A stretch of DNA of 64,000 nt from positions 66,131,081 to 66,195,080 of the forward strand of contig NC_080180.1 of the NCBI RefSeq assembly GCF_950295315.1, written 5' to 3'. Shown piece by piece: positions 30,434-42,076 of the stretch. This stretch comes from Erinaceus europaeus. Lineage: Eukaryota > Chordata > Mammalia > Eulipotyphla > Erinaceidae. A program made the translations under genes and the position numbers. Numbering within the stretch: position 1 is the stretch's first letter; each line of letters opens with the position of its first letter. The notes beneath the pieces were generated by a model. That model did not search any database. It was not told where the DNA came from and saw only the letters and a program-made list of their open reading frames with translations.

Positions 30434-30900
30434 TGTTGGGTAGTATGCCCCCTCCCCCTGGCTTCTGCTTAACCATATGCCTATATAGGGATTTACTGAT
30501 CCAAAGCTTTGGTCTATTTATATAAATCACTTTTACATAAAGCACTCCAGGGCATTGGTGGTTCTATGATAGGATTCTCTCCTGCTCCACCCCCTCCTTG
30601 TCACACCCTGATCCCTTCTTTGTCACACCCTGATTTTCACCAGTCACTTTTCTCTCCACCCTCTCTATATCACATCCTGTTTCCACCCTACTTGGAGAGT
30701 ATAAAAACAGCTGCTCTTCTGATTAAAGACACTTGGAAATTGCTTTCCGGCTCTGAGAGTTCCAGAGTGTATCTCCTGCGGAAGTTAGTGCAGCACGAGT
30801 TCCTGATCCCTCTCCCACGCAGCAGCCTAGATCAGCTCCAGTTGAGTTCTCTCCAACCCAGAGAGCACTAGCTCGGGAAGAAGTACCCTCAGGCTATCCC
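30434..30900 (+). mobile_element. LTR-like block with promoter and polyadenylation motifs
   Basis: Starts TGTTGGGTAGTATGCCCCCT, very like the LTR start at 61481 (TGTTGGGCAGTACCCC). A pyrimidine-rich U3-like region (repeated TCACACCCTG) leads to TATAAAA (30700-30706) and ATTAAA (30722-30727), then GAAATTGCTTTCCGGCTCTG. This is the usual U3-R-U5 order. The 3' boundary is not clear and no primer-binding site or flanking duplication was found. It has no viral coding sequence. Confidence 0.6.
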
Positions 30901-31292
30901 GGCAAGGCAGGGCTGGGGACTTCAAGGGGAGAGAGACAAGTCAGCAGAAGGAACAGAGACCTCAGGTCCTGCCACAGCAGGAAGGAAGCACTGGCAGGGA
31001 GAGGAATTTAATGTTTGGCAGGATCTCCCTACCTACCTACCACAAGGTGTTCAGATTCCTTGGAAATAGCTTCCTTCCTGGACCATACCTTCCACCCCAC
31101 ATGCTTCTGACAATCAGGAGGTCATAAACTCATTCTGCATTTTCTGGGCCCTAGCTTAAGATCATCCAGCAAAATGGGCTGGGAGGGGAGGTGAGCTATA
31201 ATGCTATGATTCTCATCAGTAGGAATGAGGTTGCTGAAAACTATTCTTTTCAAAAATATTTTGAGGAAATTACTAAGAAAAAATGGTTATTA
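30901..31292. other. Unique sequence, no gene recognised
   Basis: May include the end of the LTR-like block. Nothing else is recognised. Confidence 0.35.
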
Positions 31293-31306
31293 AAAGTTAT
31301 AAATAG

Positions 31307-31510
31307 GCCCGGGTGGTGGCACACTTGGTTGAGCGCACATGTTACAGTGTGCAAGGACCCAGGTTCGAGCCCCAGTCCCACCTGCAAGGGGAAAGCTTCA
31401 CGAGTGGTGAAGCAGGGCTGCAAGTGAATCTCTGTCTCTCTCCCACTCTGTCACCCCCTTCCCTCACCATTTCTGGCTGTCTCTAGCCAATAAATAAAAA
31501 GGTTTTTTAG
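31307..31510 (+). mobile_element. SINE-B copy with 14 bp target-site duplication
   Basis: Head GCCCGGGTGGTGGCACACTT, B box AGGTTCGAGCCCCA, central GAAAGCTTCACGAGTGGTGA stem, CT-rich body and CCAATAAATAAAAAGG tail. The repeat AAAGTTAYAAAYAG is at 31293-31306 and 31511-31524 with two mismatches. Confidence 0.92.
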
Positions 31511-31524
31511 AAAGTTACAAACAG

Positions 31525-32229
31525 AAATTTAAAAAGGTAAGGAAACCTTAACCAATTTCAGCATCTAAGAAGTGGTACCTAAATATAGCTTGCTTGTGAC
31601 TACCTAGACCATAAAGAGTGTTTATCAAAGAATAGTAGCAATGTATACATTTGGGATAACACTCTGAAACCTCTTACTCTTTTCCTATTCCAAAATTTAA
31701 AGTAATTTCATGTGCCGTCACAATTTTGTGATGAACATAAGCTTGCTCTTAATAAATGACTGTCTTTCCAGAGATAACTGAATATCCTAGCACTATCATT
31801 TCCTTCTGTTTATCATTTAAAACTCTTAGATTACAGTGGTCAGACAAAAATGAATTTCAAAAGTTTTCCAGACAAAGACGAATATGTTTTCCCTGCATTG
31901 TGAGCGTAATATGAAGACTAGTTCTCTGCATCTCTGAGCCTCTGAGCGCTCCACCAACCACATCTCCACATCAGGCAGCAATCTGGGCAGAGCTCCATCC
32001 ATGGTGGGTGAAGATAGAGTGAGGAGTCCTGTGTCCACCCCTTCAACACATGACCACAACAAGGGGGTGCTGGTTGGCCAGCCTCAAAGATGCATGTTCT
32101 TCTCCAGAGCTGGGACCTAGCCAAAAACATGTGGCCTGAGAGTGAGGAAGATATGATTCCACTGATTGAATTGTAGTGTGGTAAACAAAGTCTGAAAAAA
32201 GGTGGCTGGGCAATGCACAAAGCAAGGTT
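31525..32229. other. Unique sequence, no gene recognised
   Basis: Overlapping minus-strand frames at 31826-32225 have no recognisable motifs. The right part may be the 5' extension of the E repeat that follows. Confidence 0.4.
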
Positions 32230-32945
32230 ATTGGTCCAACTTTTAAGAAGTGATCAACAATGGTAGAGAATGTTCCATCCTCCGAAGGGAGGAATGGACA
32301 ACATACTCTATGCTACACCTGAGGAAGATAGGTCGATACCGGGGCAACTCATGACCACAGAATATGAGCACAGATCTACAGCGATGCAGAGGTCACACAG
32401 GCTCCTAAGCTAATTATGGGCCCCAGATCACATCAAATCGGTGGGGTTTACCCCTTTCCCATATCAGGGAGCTACTCTCTTCCCTGATCCAGCTTTCTTG
32501 TCCTTTTCCCAGCCATGACATCATCTCCCCAGACAATAACTTGGATCCACCTGCATATCAGATGTCAGGCTCAGGGGAAAAAAAAAAAAAAAAAACTAGC
32601 ATGGCCACAGACCCTTGGGAATGTAACTAAAATATGCCTACTAGCTATCTACAGAACGGAGACCTCCCCACCCCCAACACTTCATCTGCACTATTCCAGC
32701 CTTTAGGTCCATGATTAATCAACAATTTGTTTGGCTTTGTATGTTAACTCTCTTTTCAGCCACCAGGTTCCAGATGCTAGCAGGATGCCAACCAGACTTC
32801 CCTGGACAGACGACCCCACCAATGTGACCTGGAGCTCCGCTTCCCCAGAGCCCTGCCCCACTAGGGAAAGAGAGAGACAGGCTGGGAGTATGGATCCACC
32901 TGTCAACACCCATGTTCAGCGGGGAAGCAATTACAGACGCCAGAC
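32230..32945 (+). mobile_element. E-family repeat, 5' and central part
   Basis: The longest E copy here. The 5' section (GACCACAGAATATGAGCACA, GCCCCAGATCACATCAAATC) matches the minus-strand copy at 52345-53130. It continues with GGGAGCTACTCTCTTCCCTG, CCAGCCATGACATCATCTCC, TTTGGCTTTGTATGTTAACT, GGATCCACCTGTCAACACCC. Broken at CCAGAC by a solo LTR. The exact 5' limit is uncertain. Confidence 0.8.
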
Positions 32946-33301
32946 TGTTGTTAATGTTTTGGGGGGCTCCAGCTGGCCGGGCTAGCTTCATGGCGGCAGA
33001 CAGAGATGAACAGAGACTTGAGGACACATGGCTGGGCTGGGAAGCTGTATGTCTTTATTCACGAGCGGGCAAACATGTGCTCTCCTGTCTTTCTCCTCTG
33101 GCGGCAGAGAGAAACCCTGAAACTAACCACCACACAGAACTCTCCTCCATCCTTCTCCTCATGCGGAGGCGCCAAGAACTCTGGAACTCTGTAGGGGTTC
33201 CCTTGGGGTGGGTACATTGCGGGCCCACGAAACTAGCAGGGGCCAAACCAATTTTTCTGGCGGGTGGAGAGCTAGACCAAACCAATGTAAAGCATACAAC
33301 A
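32946..33301 (-). mobile_element. Solo LTR of an endogenous retrovirus (356 bp)
   Basis: Ends are TGTTGTTAAT...CATACAACA, a TG...CA element with TGTTGT/ACAACA terminal inverted repeats. It is flanked by CCAGAC (32940-32945) and CTAGAC (33302-33307), a 6 bp duplication with one mismatch. Excision restores the E repeat. On the minus strand an AATAAA (about 33056) lies about 110 bp from the 3' end, as in an R region, which sets the orientation. No coding sequence. Different family from the LTRs at 21025 and 61481. Confidence 0.88.
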
Positions 33302-33307
33302 CTAGAC

Positions 33308-33490
33308 CTTCCACCTTCTGCATCCCACAATGACCCTGGGTCCATACTCCCAGAAAGATAAAGAATAGGAAAGCTATCAGGGGAGGGGATGGGATACGGA
33401 GTTATGGTGGTGGGAATTGTGTGGAGTTGTACCCCTCTTATCCTATGGTTTTGTCAATGTTTCCTTTTTATAAATAAAAATTTAAAAAGA
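33308..33490 (+). mobile_element. E-family repeat, 3' part
   Basis: CTTCCACCTTCTGCATCCCA, CCATACTCCCAGAAAGATAA, GAGTTATGGTGGTGGGAATT, TGTACCCCTCTTATCCTATG and TATAAATAAAAATTTAAAAA tail. It completes the element begun at 32230. Confidence 0.88.
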
Positions 33491-35860
33491 AGTGACTAGT
33501 CCACTGGTGTGCATCTTGCTTCTGTGCATTTGATACACACCCACTCAGGTGAGCTGCCTACTGACCCCAGAGACACTTCAGGGAGCTGGAGACTGAGCTG
33601 TTCTCCCCTTGCTAGAGCAGACATTACGGAGAAAGTCAAATATCCACCTGTCGTAGAAGTGGGACTTTAGTTCTGTCTGAACACTCAAGTATAAATACTT
33701 TGTCTGAATTGTTTCCAGGAGGTGTTCCCTAGATTTTAATGGAGTAAAGAATAGATGAATAAGTCACTGTGTGATATAAATGCTGTATTGACCAGAGACT
33801 GACAAGGCACATACACCTGGCCGGACCTAAACATTGCTCAGTTATGAACTCTATTGTCCTGGAAAGGAGGAGTGGTAAAGATACCCATCCTGCAAAATGA
33901 CTCTTGGAGGTGAAAGATAGCTAAAATCCATAGGATAAATAAGCCATTATGACTGTCCCAGAACCATGACTGAAAACCAGATTCACAAGAACTCTCTTTT
34001 AGAAAATCTTAGGAAAGAGTTTTGCTGGACACAAGTAACAAGGGTGGGGTTTCAGTGTATATTGTCTCACACTGGCAATTTAAAGTGGACAATTCACTTA
34101 CATTTTGATGACATTTCTGGAAATAAAGCAAATAACAAAGCATGGAGAGAGAGTTTTGCTTTGTTTTGATTTTGTTTTAAAGCCAAGATCTTTAATCTTA
34201 CCTTTCTCTCTTCTGCTCATTTGTCTATATAATCAGTGCTACCTCTTTGCAATTTGTAAATCTTGAATCGCCATCACAAGATTGTATTATTTAGTCATCC
34301 CTTCAGTATATAAAAAGTGATCAAGTGAATAATATTTTCTGAGTCCTTTAGGACCAAAAGAAAAATTGCTTATTTTAGAAGACTTGCTTAGAATACAGAG
34401 TTTTGGGTGGGCTACTTCCCTTACACAAAATATTAAAAAATAAAATATTGGATCTCTTGGTGTTGTTTACTCATATCTTACAGTTTCCCTGATCCTGGTG
34501 ACAACCCTCTCTCTCTCTAATTTCCACTAGAAAGAAAGGACATGCCATGAGACTCTCCTTGATGCTAAGCATGATACTTCCTATGGTGCCAGGAAGTGAT
34601 GCTTGAGTTCAGGTCTCCATGCATGGTAAAACATGCTGAGTTTCTTCTGCCCCCAAGAAATTACTGTTCTTCCCACCACTAATAATCACCTCTCCATAGC
34701 TCTCTCACTTCAGTTTATCATAAAGCTTTATGGAATTTACTATAATCCACAGACTGACTTCACTGGGCGTTTCTTTTCAAAGTGTAATGGATCTGCAGTA
34801 ATGCTATGAGTTAGAATGTCATGGGATATCCCATGACATTCATTCCATGACATCTCATTGCTCTAAAACTCATCTCCCATGGGCTGCAGGATGTTGCATC
34901 ACTTAGGTGGTTACTTGGTCTATTTTTGAGAAGGTCCATTAGATCCTCTGACTCAACAGGTCGTGACTAACCACCAATTATTCTGAGATATTTTCACTTC
35001 ACATCAATGGTAACTAGTAATATCTTTGAAATGCCAAGAGTTCTATTATAAACCTCTTCAGTGTTCTCAAAAACTAAGGCTTGAACAAAAAGAAGAGACT
35101 ATTGTATCCTTTGGCTAATCTAAATTTTACAGCCTCAAAAATTTTAATTTAACTGACATTTCAGGTGCATGAAAGACACCTTCCCACATAGTCATCACAT
35201 GTTTTGACTCTCTGTGCATCTGATGACAAGAGTGTCCCTTCACTTCTGTGCATGGAGGGTAGTTTCCATATGAAGATGTCTTTCCCACTCTCTGGGAACT
35301 CTGAAAAGTAGTCAGAGAGTATCACTGCTTTTAGGAAAAAGGCAGATGAAGGATATCATCGATTCACTGATTGTATTCCATTCAACATGATCAATATCCT
35401 GCCTTGGTACCTCTTGGGGTAGTTGATTCTAGAACACAGTATTATTTTGCAGAAAGTCAGAGGTCTCTGAAGCACTTGGAGTTATTAAATGCCATTCTGA
35501 GGTATGTTGGCTTAGATGTTCATCTGATTCAATCCTGACTTAACTAGGTTTAGTGGCAGGTAGAACATAGGCAAAGCACTTAGCACATAATCTGAAATAA
35601 AGAGTAGATTTAGATATTTTTTCTAAGTCAAATAATTTTAGAGTGCAAGCTATAATTTTTAAGGTCATAAATCTCATAAAGCTTAAAATCAAACTTTCAT
35701 GAATCTAGGAACCTATTTCTTTACAGTGAATGTAGGAATTAGAATGTAAAGAATGTCTGTGATATATTGAACCATATTAATTTGTAACCATATTAATTAC
35801 AAAGATGGGAGCCCAGTACAATATAACTATGTTTCATGTCACCTGTGTTCATCTTTCATT
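33491..35860. other. 2.4 kb repeat-poor sequence with a 28 bp palindrome
   Basis: No hedgehog SINE or L1 family is recognised across the interval and no long open frame is present. It contains the palindrome annotated at 34814-34841. Confidence 0.5.
34814..34841. repeat. Perfect 28 bp palindrome
   Basis: GAATGTCATGGGAT is followed directly by its reverse complement, giving 28 perfectly palindromic bases with a GATATC centre. CCATGACAT is repeated once more about 16 bases to the right. Confidence 0.97.
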
Positions 35861-35865
35861 AAAAT

Positions 35866-35960
35866 CCATTTCTCTCTGTCCTATCCAACAACGACAACAA
35901 TAATAATAACTACAACAATAAAACAACAAGGGCAACAAAAGGGAATAAATAAATTAAAAA
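35866..35960 (+). mobile_element. SINE-A tail fragment (5'-truncated)
   Basis: CATTTCTCTCTGTCCTATCC, AACAACGACAACAATAATAA, AACAAGGGCAACAAAAGGGA and AATAAATAAA. Only the last third of SINE-A is present, with a complete copy immediately after it. Confidence 0.85.
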
Positions 35961-35980
35961 ATAATATATATATTGATTGA

Positions 35981-36267
35981 GGGAGTCGGGCTGTAGCGCA
36001 GCAGGTTAAGGGCAGGTGGCGCAAAGCACAAGGACCGGCGTAAGGATCCTGGTTCGAACCCCGGCTCCCCACCTGCAGGGGAGTTGCTTCACAGGCGGTG
36101 AAGCAGGTCTGCAGGTGTCTATCTTTCTCTCCCCCTCTCTGTCTTCCCCTCCTCTTTCTATTTTTCTCTGTCCTATCCAACAATGACAACAACAATAATA
36201 ACTACAACAATAAAATAACAAGGGCAACAAAAGGGAATAAACAAATAAAATAAATATTAAAAAAAAA
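35981..36267 (+). mobile_element. SINE-A copy with 12 bp target-site duplication
   Basis: Complete from GGGAGTCGGGCTGTAGCGCA to AAATATTAAAAAAAAA. The flanking repeat TAYATTGATTGA is at 35969-35980 and 36268-36279. Confidence 0.95.
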
Positions 36268-36518
36268 TACATTGATTGACTGATTGATTTTGAACTTAGG
36301 GTCACCATTTCCCCATGCTGGAACTTATTTTCATCCAGAGAGAAGGAGGAAGGTGCAGAGAGAAAGGAGAGACACCACAGCACTTCCCATGTGGTCCTGG
36401 GCCTCCAGCCTGGCAGGTCTCATACATGACAGTTCATGCCCCCTACCCAGACTATTTCTCTCACCTGCACCTTTATATTTTTAATTAAATTACACAAGGA
36501 TAATATTTTAGCCATGCA

Positions 36519-36772
36519 GGGAGTCGAGAGGTAAGCGCACATGGCTTGACAAGGACCAGCATAAGGATCCTGGTTCAAGCTCCCAGCTCCCCACCTGCAG
36601 GGGAGTCACTTCACAAGTGGTGAAGCAGGTTTTCAGGTGTCTGTCTTTCTCTCCCCCTGTCTTCCCCTCCTCTCTCCATTTCTCTCTGTCCTATCCAATA
36701 ATGACAACTTCAATAGTAACTACAACAATAAAACAAGGGCCACACAAGGGAATAAAATACATTTTTTAAAAA
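36519..36772 (+). mobile_element. SINE-A copy with exact 12 bp target-site duplication
   Basis: GGGAGTCGAGAGGTAAGCGC head (shortened, part of the A-box region deleted), B box GGTTCAAGCTCCC, central module and an AATAAAATACATTTTTTAAA end. The exact repeat TTTAGCCATGCA lies at 36507-36518 and 36773-36784. Confidence 0.93.
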
Positions 36773-36784
36773 TTTAGCCATGCA

Positions 36785-37566
36785 TTTTTGTATTTTACTG
36801 TATTTCCATATTATGTGAAGATTTGACTCTATTCTTTAAAAAAGTCAAGGAGGAAACACTGTGGATGAACTCTTTGTAACTTCTATGTACGTGCAATTGT
36901 CGAAACAAGATGAGAACCAACAAACGGCGTTGTAGTATAATAGTGTACCACCTCATAAACAGTAGTGTTCTTGGCCACTCAGATAAATGCCAATGCTACA
37001 GACATCTCAATTCTGCTTTACAACATGAGAACTGATATCAAAGTGTATATTCCTTAAAAACCTCACATGACAGTAACGGGTTTTTGCTACAGTTTTCTCG
37101 GTGGGAAAATGAGTCTGGAGAAGCTAAGATAAGTATTCAAGCCTGCAGAATAATTCATAAGCATGGCAGACAGAAAATTTTGTGTTCTGAATGGATTTTT
37201 CCTCTAGATGTTTGTTCTTGTCAGTGCTGTTGTGTTGGCAATTATTTATCTCTGTGGCAAGGGAAATGTGGAAAGTATGATGTGAAGAAAGTGCCTGTGC
37301 AGCTGTCCAGGCCCTCATCCCTGCAGCCTGTGCATATGTGACCTTACGTGGATAAGACACACTGCAGATGGATAGAGAGAGGAGTCGAGAGTGGGGAAGT
37401 CTACCAGGATTACAGGTGGGTTCAGTGTAATCTCAGGGATCCTTAAAGCAAAGCATCCTCTCCTGCTATATTCAGCAGAGAATGTGACGAAGGGAGACAG
37501 TCCAAAAGCAGATGAATGGCTAAGGAAACCCTGTGCTTTACATCCACACATGATGAAGCAGTCCTT
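36785..37566. other. Unique sequence, no gene recognised
   Basis: No repeat is recognised. Frames of 78-85 codons on both strands (37084-37551) are unconvincing. Confidence 0.4.
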
Positions 37567-37745
37567 GCATCTAAGGTGGAGGAGGGAGAGGGTTCAGGTA
37601 CCGGAACAGGAAGGCAGAGGAGGACCTAGTAGGGGCTGAACTGTTATGTGGAAAACTGGGAAATGTTACACATGTACAAACTAGCGTATTTTACTGTCTA
37701 CTATAAACCATTAATCCCCCAATAAAGAAAAAGACAAACAGAAGG
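37567..37745 (+). mobile_element. L1 3' end fragment
   Basis: GGTACCGGAACAGGAAGGCA, GGAGGACCTAGTAGGGGCTG, CACATGTACAAACTAGCGTA, AACCATTAATCCCCCAATAA and a purine-rich tail continuing as an (AAAG)n stretch to about 37785. Confidence 0.85.
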
Positions 37746-37917
37746 AAAGAAATAAAGAAAGAAAGAGAGAGAGAAAGAAAAGGTGAAATCTTGCATTTTG
37801 CTACAAATTTGATGGATTTGGAGGGGAATTATCATATTTGATGTAAGACTGAAGAATACCAACCACAGGAGGCCCTTACTCAAACCTTGTACTTAGAAGA
37901 TAGCTACACACACAGAT

Positions 37918-38010
37918 TTGGCAGAACTTTTTGTCATAGCCCAGATCTGGAAGTAACTCAAATGTCCAACAACAGATAAGTGGCTATGGAACTTGTGGCC
38001 TATCTCTCTC
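37918..38010 (+). repeat. Old L1 fragment
   Basis: CATAGCCCAGATCTGGAAGT, CTCAAATGTCCAACAACAGA, TAAGTGGCTATGGAA is the region just past ORF2 in old mammalian L1s. It is short and diverged, with no tail. Confidence 0.65.
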
Positions 38011-38184
38011 TCTAATCTATCAATCATTTATCAGCTATCTGTCATCTATCAGCTGTAAAAATAATGCCATTTTTATCTTATTTTATTTTGTTACTGCTAT
38101 AAGTTTATTGGATAAGTCATGATATACTTTTGTATAGGAAAACATACCATGCCTTTTCTGACAACCTACTATTACTACTATTAA

Positions 38185-38400
38185 TTTTTATTAGGAAGTT
38201 AATAGTTTACCATACAGTTGTTGACACATGGGTACAATTCCACATCTCACCATAATAGGTGTTTTCAAAACACACACCTCCAACTTAGGTCACCTTTCTA
38301 TCACCATGTACCAAGACCTGAAAGCCTCTATCTTCCCCAGAATACTCTCTTTCTCTCTCTCCCTTTCCCTCCTTCCCTCCCCCTCCAAACCAAACATAAA
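38185..38400 (-). repeat. Old L1 3' end
   Basis: TTATTAGGAAGTTAATAGTT, a run with CATGGGTACAATTCCACATC, and a pyrimidine-rich stretch are the minus-strand layout of older L1 3' ends (compare 39234-39523). Similarity is moderate. Confidence 0.55.
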
Positions 38401-38620
38401 GGCAGAGTAGGGAAATTAATTGGGTGCCTTTAAAGAAAAAATCATATTAACCAAACAATATGTTAGTCTTTACTTCTTTTATAGTTTTTGATCCAAATTT
38501 CAGGAATAAATATTGAATTTGATAAGAGTAATTATTTTAAGGCATAACTAAAATTCTCAATACAACATACACACTCATTTTCCACTGAATGCACTGCAGT
38601 GCTGCTGAAATATTGCTGTG

Positions 38621-38643
38621 TGTGTGTGTGTGTGTGTGTGTGT
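38621..38643 (+). repeat. (TG)n microsatellite
   Basis: A pure TG run of about 23 bp. Confidence 0.95.
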
Positions 38644-39233
38644 ACATTTACTAAGATAAATGATGTTTTCCTGGCATTTGCTTCTTATTCTCACTTCTTT
38701 CTAGGCTTTACTATAATCTCTGTATTTGTTGCACAAACTTCTTCAAATCTGCAGAGTATGAGAAGATCTTCCTCATCCTTTCAGTTGCAAACAACCTCAG
38801 CCCCTCACCATAATGACTATGATGAGCCTTACAAATGAGAAATATGCCCAAGGGAGAGGCCTCTCAGACTCTGACTTTTTTCACTAGTCCGGTCCCTACA
38901 CAGATGAGATCAACGCTGAAGGACTGAATGATCACACACAGAGCTGGTTCATTCATCACTTCTCACTGCAGTATCTACCAGGCATCTCAGTCTCTGAAGG
39001 AAATGCACTCACTTCTCAAAGTCCTGGGAAATGACAATCTCCCCCAGCTACTCCATCAGACCTCCTGGAGACAAGTATGCGGATTACTTCCTGCTTAATT
39101 ATCCAGAGACTCTACAGGCTCCCAAGAAGTTGTATCTCTCTCTCTGTCTCTCTCTCTCTCTCCAACTGTCTAGAAGAATGGTGGCAGCTCTCCAAGTCAT
39201 ACTAAGAGGGTCTTGACAAGAAAAAAACTTTCT

Positions 39234-39523
39234 CTCTTTTATAAAAAAATTATTTCTTGGGGGATTAATGGTTTACAAATCGACTGTAAAATACAATAGT
39301 TTGTGCATGCATAACAGTTCCCAGTTTTCCACCTAACAATACAACCCCCACTAGGCCCTCCTCCGCCACCCTGTTCCAGGACCTGAACCCTCCCCCCACC
39401 CCAGAGTCTCTTAGTTTGGCGCAAGACACCAACTCCAGTCCGGGTTCTGCTGTGTGTTTTCCCTTCTGATCTTGTTTGTCAGCTTCTGCCTATAAGCAAG
39501 ATTACCCCATAGTCATCCTTCTG
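39234..39523 (-). mobile_element. L1 3' end with exact 15 bp target-site duplication
   Basis: Exact repeat AGAAAAAAACTTTCT at 39219-39233 and 39524-39538. The minus strand has the L1 end: GGATGACTATGGGGTAATCT, GAACCCGGACTGGAGTTGGT, GGAGGAGGGCCTAGTGGGGG, AAACCATTAATCCCCCAAGA. Confidence 0.93.
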
Positions 39524-39538
39524 AGAAAAAAACTTTCT

Positions 39539-41589
39539 ATTGGATAAATTTGTCTACATGACAGATCAGGAACCCTCCCACCCCTCTGTCTGTCATCGTG
39601 TCTTCTCTCTCTTTCAATCTCCAGACCCTCAACCCTTTCCTGAACAGAGAGGATAAAGATCCTTACTTTGGCCCATTTACTTTCAAATCTACATCTATGT
39701 GCAAATTCATCTTTTGTATGTAATTAAAAGCAATTTTTTCCTACTACAAGTTCATCTGATGTTAATTTGATTTCTCAGCCAGCCAGTAAGAACCCACCTG
39801 GGATAGAGTGAGGTTCTCCTCCTTTATATCAATATGAAGGGGTTCAGTCGGTATTAAATAGAAAATACTTAGCTTGAAGACCCCACCCTCCATCTAAGAG
39901 AAGCAGCCAACAGTCTTCAGGAAGTGCAAGGTGCCATTGAAAGAGAGCTCTGGAGTGAATATCTCTAAGTGAAAAGTTGACATCTGACTTCAAGAGATCA
40001 AGTGACCATCAGGTAGCTAGGATGGAGCGTCATAAGTTGAACTTCTTGGAAGGTACTCAACCAGCTTTTCAGGGAGACCCAGGTGCATTCTCTGCTAAAA
40101 TGGACACTTGTTCATGGGAGTCAGTTTGGACAGCTCAGAGGGTCACATTCTCAAGTGATTCAACATGGCCCATATTAATGCTTGTCCCTTGGTGACACTC
40201 ACCTTCACAGGAGGGCTTCATCATGACAAGCTGACGCAGAAGAAAGGTCAAGTTAGTTTATGGGCAGATGCACTCAATGGGTGTATCTCTCCCCTTTCTC
40301 CACAGCAAACCCCTGCTTCAGTGCAGTGACAAACCCTTCATCCAACCAAACTGTAGACTGACTACTGGTTACCATCCTGCCCTACCTCCTCTTTAAAGCA
40401 TTTATGAAGAAAATTAAAACTGAAAATAAGTTATCTGTCCCTCTGAGATGTAAACTTCCATCTTGTGGTGTGTTGTTTGTTTTGTTTTTTTTTTTTTTTT
40501 TTTTTTTTTGGTAAGAATCCAGGCATATCTGTCTCCAAGGCCTTTTTTTTTCCCAAGAGCAATTCCCAGCAAAATTCTTGCATGCAGCTTCCTGTGAGAG
40601 TTTTCCTCAGGGGAACAGCAATTTAGGGAATCCCAGACTGCAAATGCTCTTTGACCCACATTCGTTACTGCTATTTGGACAATGCTGAACTTGAGGCCAG
40701 CCCTGCTGTCCTGGATTTGACAGCTCATTTTCTTAATGAGAAATGGCTTTCCAATTAACTAAGAATATTAAGATAATTATCCAAATAGAAGCTTTATTTA
40801 CCAGGCTGTATTTTTCTTAGTTTTATATTGCTAATAGTTTTAACCTGATGGTCTTTTAGCATAACTTGAAAACTTTAAATGTGTTAACTTCTTGAATGTT
40901 TATCTGTTGTTCCTAGCTTGTTTTGTTATCATGAGCATTTTTAAAAAACTACAAACAGCGACCAGCGATGATGAGATAGTAAATCTTCACTTTATTAATA
41001 TGCTAGGGAGGTTGAATGCCACTGCAGACTTTTAAACGACTGATTTTACTGGTTATAATGTTTTGTGCATTTTTGGTCAAATTCCATTAAATCATTTCAA
41101 TTTCCTTTCAAATATTCAGACACACCTATTTGCTTATCATGTGTGGCTGGAGAATCTTTATCATTCCATGTGTATTTTTTACTCTTGCTTAATCTCAAGG
41201 GCCAGACGGATGGTGTCCTTTTCATCGTCTGGAATAATTCTGTCCTCTCTGGATACACGTTGCATGAGGCAATTTCTATGGTGCTGATCAGCCTCCCATT
41301 ATCCGGAAGAAGTCTGAGTGTCCTGTCTTCTTTTTCCTTCTGCCACTAGAGTTTGTATGACACTCACCATGCAGCTTCAGTCCTATATAGTGGTACCATT
41401 GTTCTCAGTCTTTGTTTGCACTTCATCTACAATAATATCACTGACCTTGCAAGGAGGATTCACTCTTTGCATAATCCCCTAAAATAATAAGGGGTAGTTG
41501 ATAAAGCAGGTACTTCAAATCCTTAACAAAGGATGGCAGGAACAGATATTATAGGCTCCATAAAATTGAAGAGTTATTTTTATAGGTCT
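39539..41589. other. 2 kb unique sequence with a poly(T) run, no gene recognised
   Basis: A T tract of about 28 bases at 40481-40509 is the only simple repeat noted. Frames up to 104 codons (40414-40728 minus; 41063-41349 plus, two overlapping phases) have no recognisable motifs. Confidence 0.4.
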
Positions 41590-41742
41590 TTAAAAAAAAG
41601 ATTTGCATTTATTTAAACCACAGGACAGCAAGTTTCTCCAGCACAGGTAATCCCTGGCATCAGACCAGGAGCCTCAGGCAAGGAGGTCTTGTGCCTACCA
41701 GCTGATCTTTTTGCCAACAGCTATTTCAATAAATCTTAATTT

Positions 41743-42064
41743 TCTTTTTTCTTTTTTCTTTTTCTTTGCTTCCAGGGTTTTTGCTGGGGCTCGGTGGCTG
41801 CACTACAGATCCATTGCTCCTGGAGGCCATTCTTCCCATTTTGTTGCCTTTGTTGTTATTGCTGGAGAGGACAGAGGGAATTCCGAGAGAGGAGGGGAAG
41901 GCTGAAAAGGAGAGAGGAAGACAGACACCTGTAGACATGTTTCATCGCCCATGAAGCAACCCCCCTGCAGGTGGGGAGCCAGGGGCTAGAACTGGGTTTT
42001 CTGAGCAGGTCCTTGTGCTACACAACATATGTGCTTAACCCGCTGCACTACTACCTGCTCCCCC
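41743..42064 (-). mobile_element. SINE-A copy, long subfamily, with 12 bp target-site duplication
   Basis: Minus strand: head GGGGAGCAGGTAGTAGTGCA, degraded B box, central module, then the long-form extension (GGCCTCCAGGAGCAATGGAT, CTGTAGTGCAGCCACCGAGC, CCCCAGCAAAAACCCTGGAA). The repeat AAATCTTAAYTT lies at 41731-41742 and 42065-42076. Confidence 0.92.
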
Positions 42065-42076
42065 AAATCTTAACTT

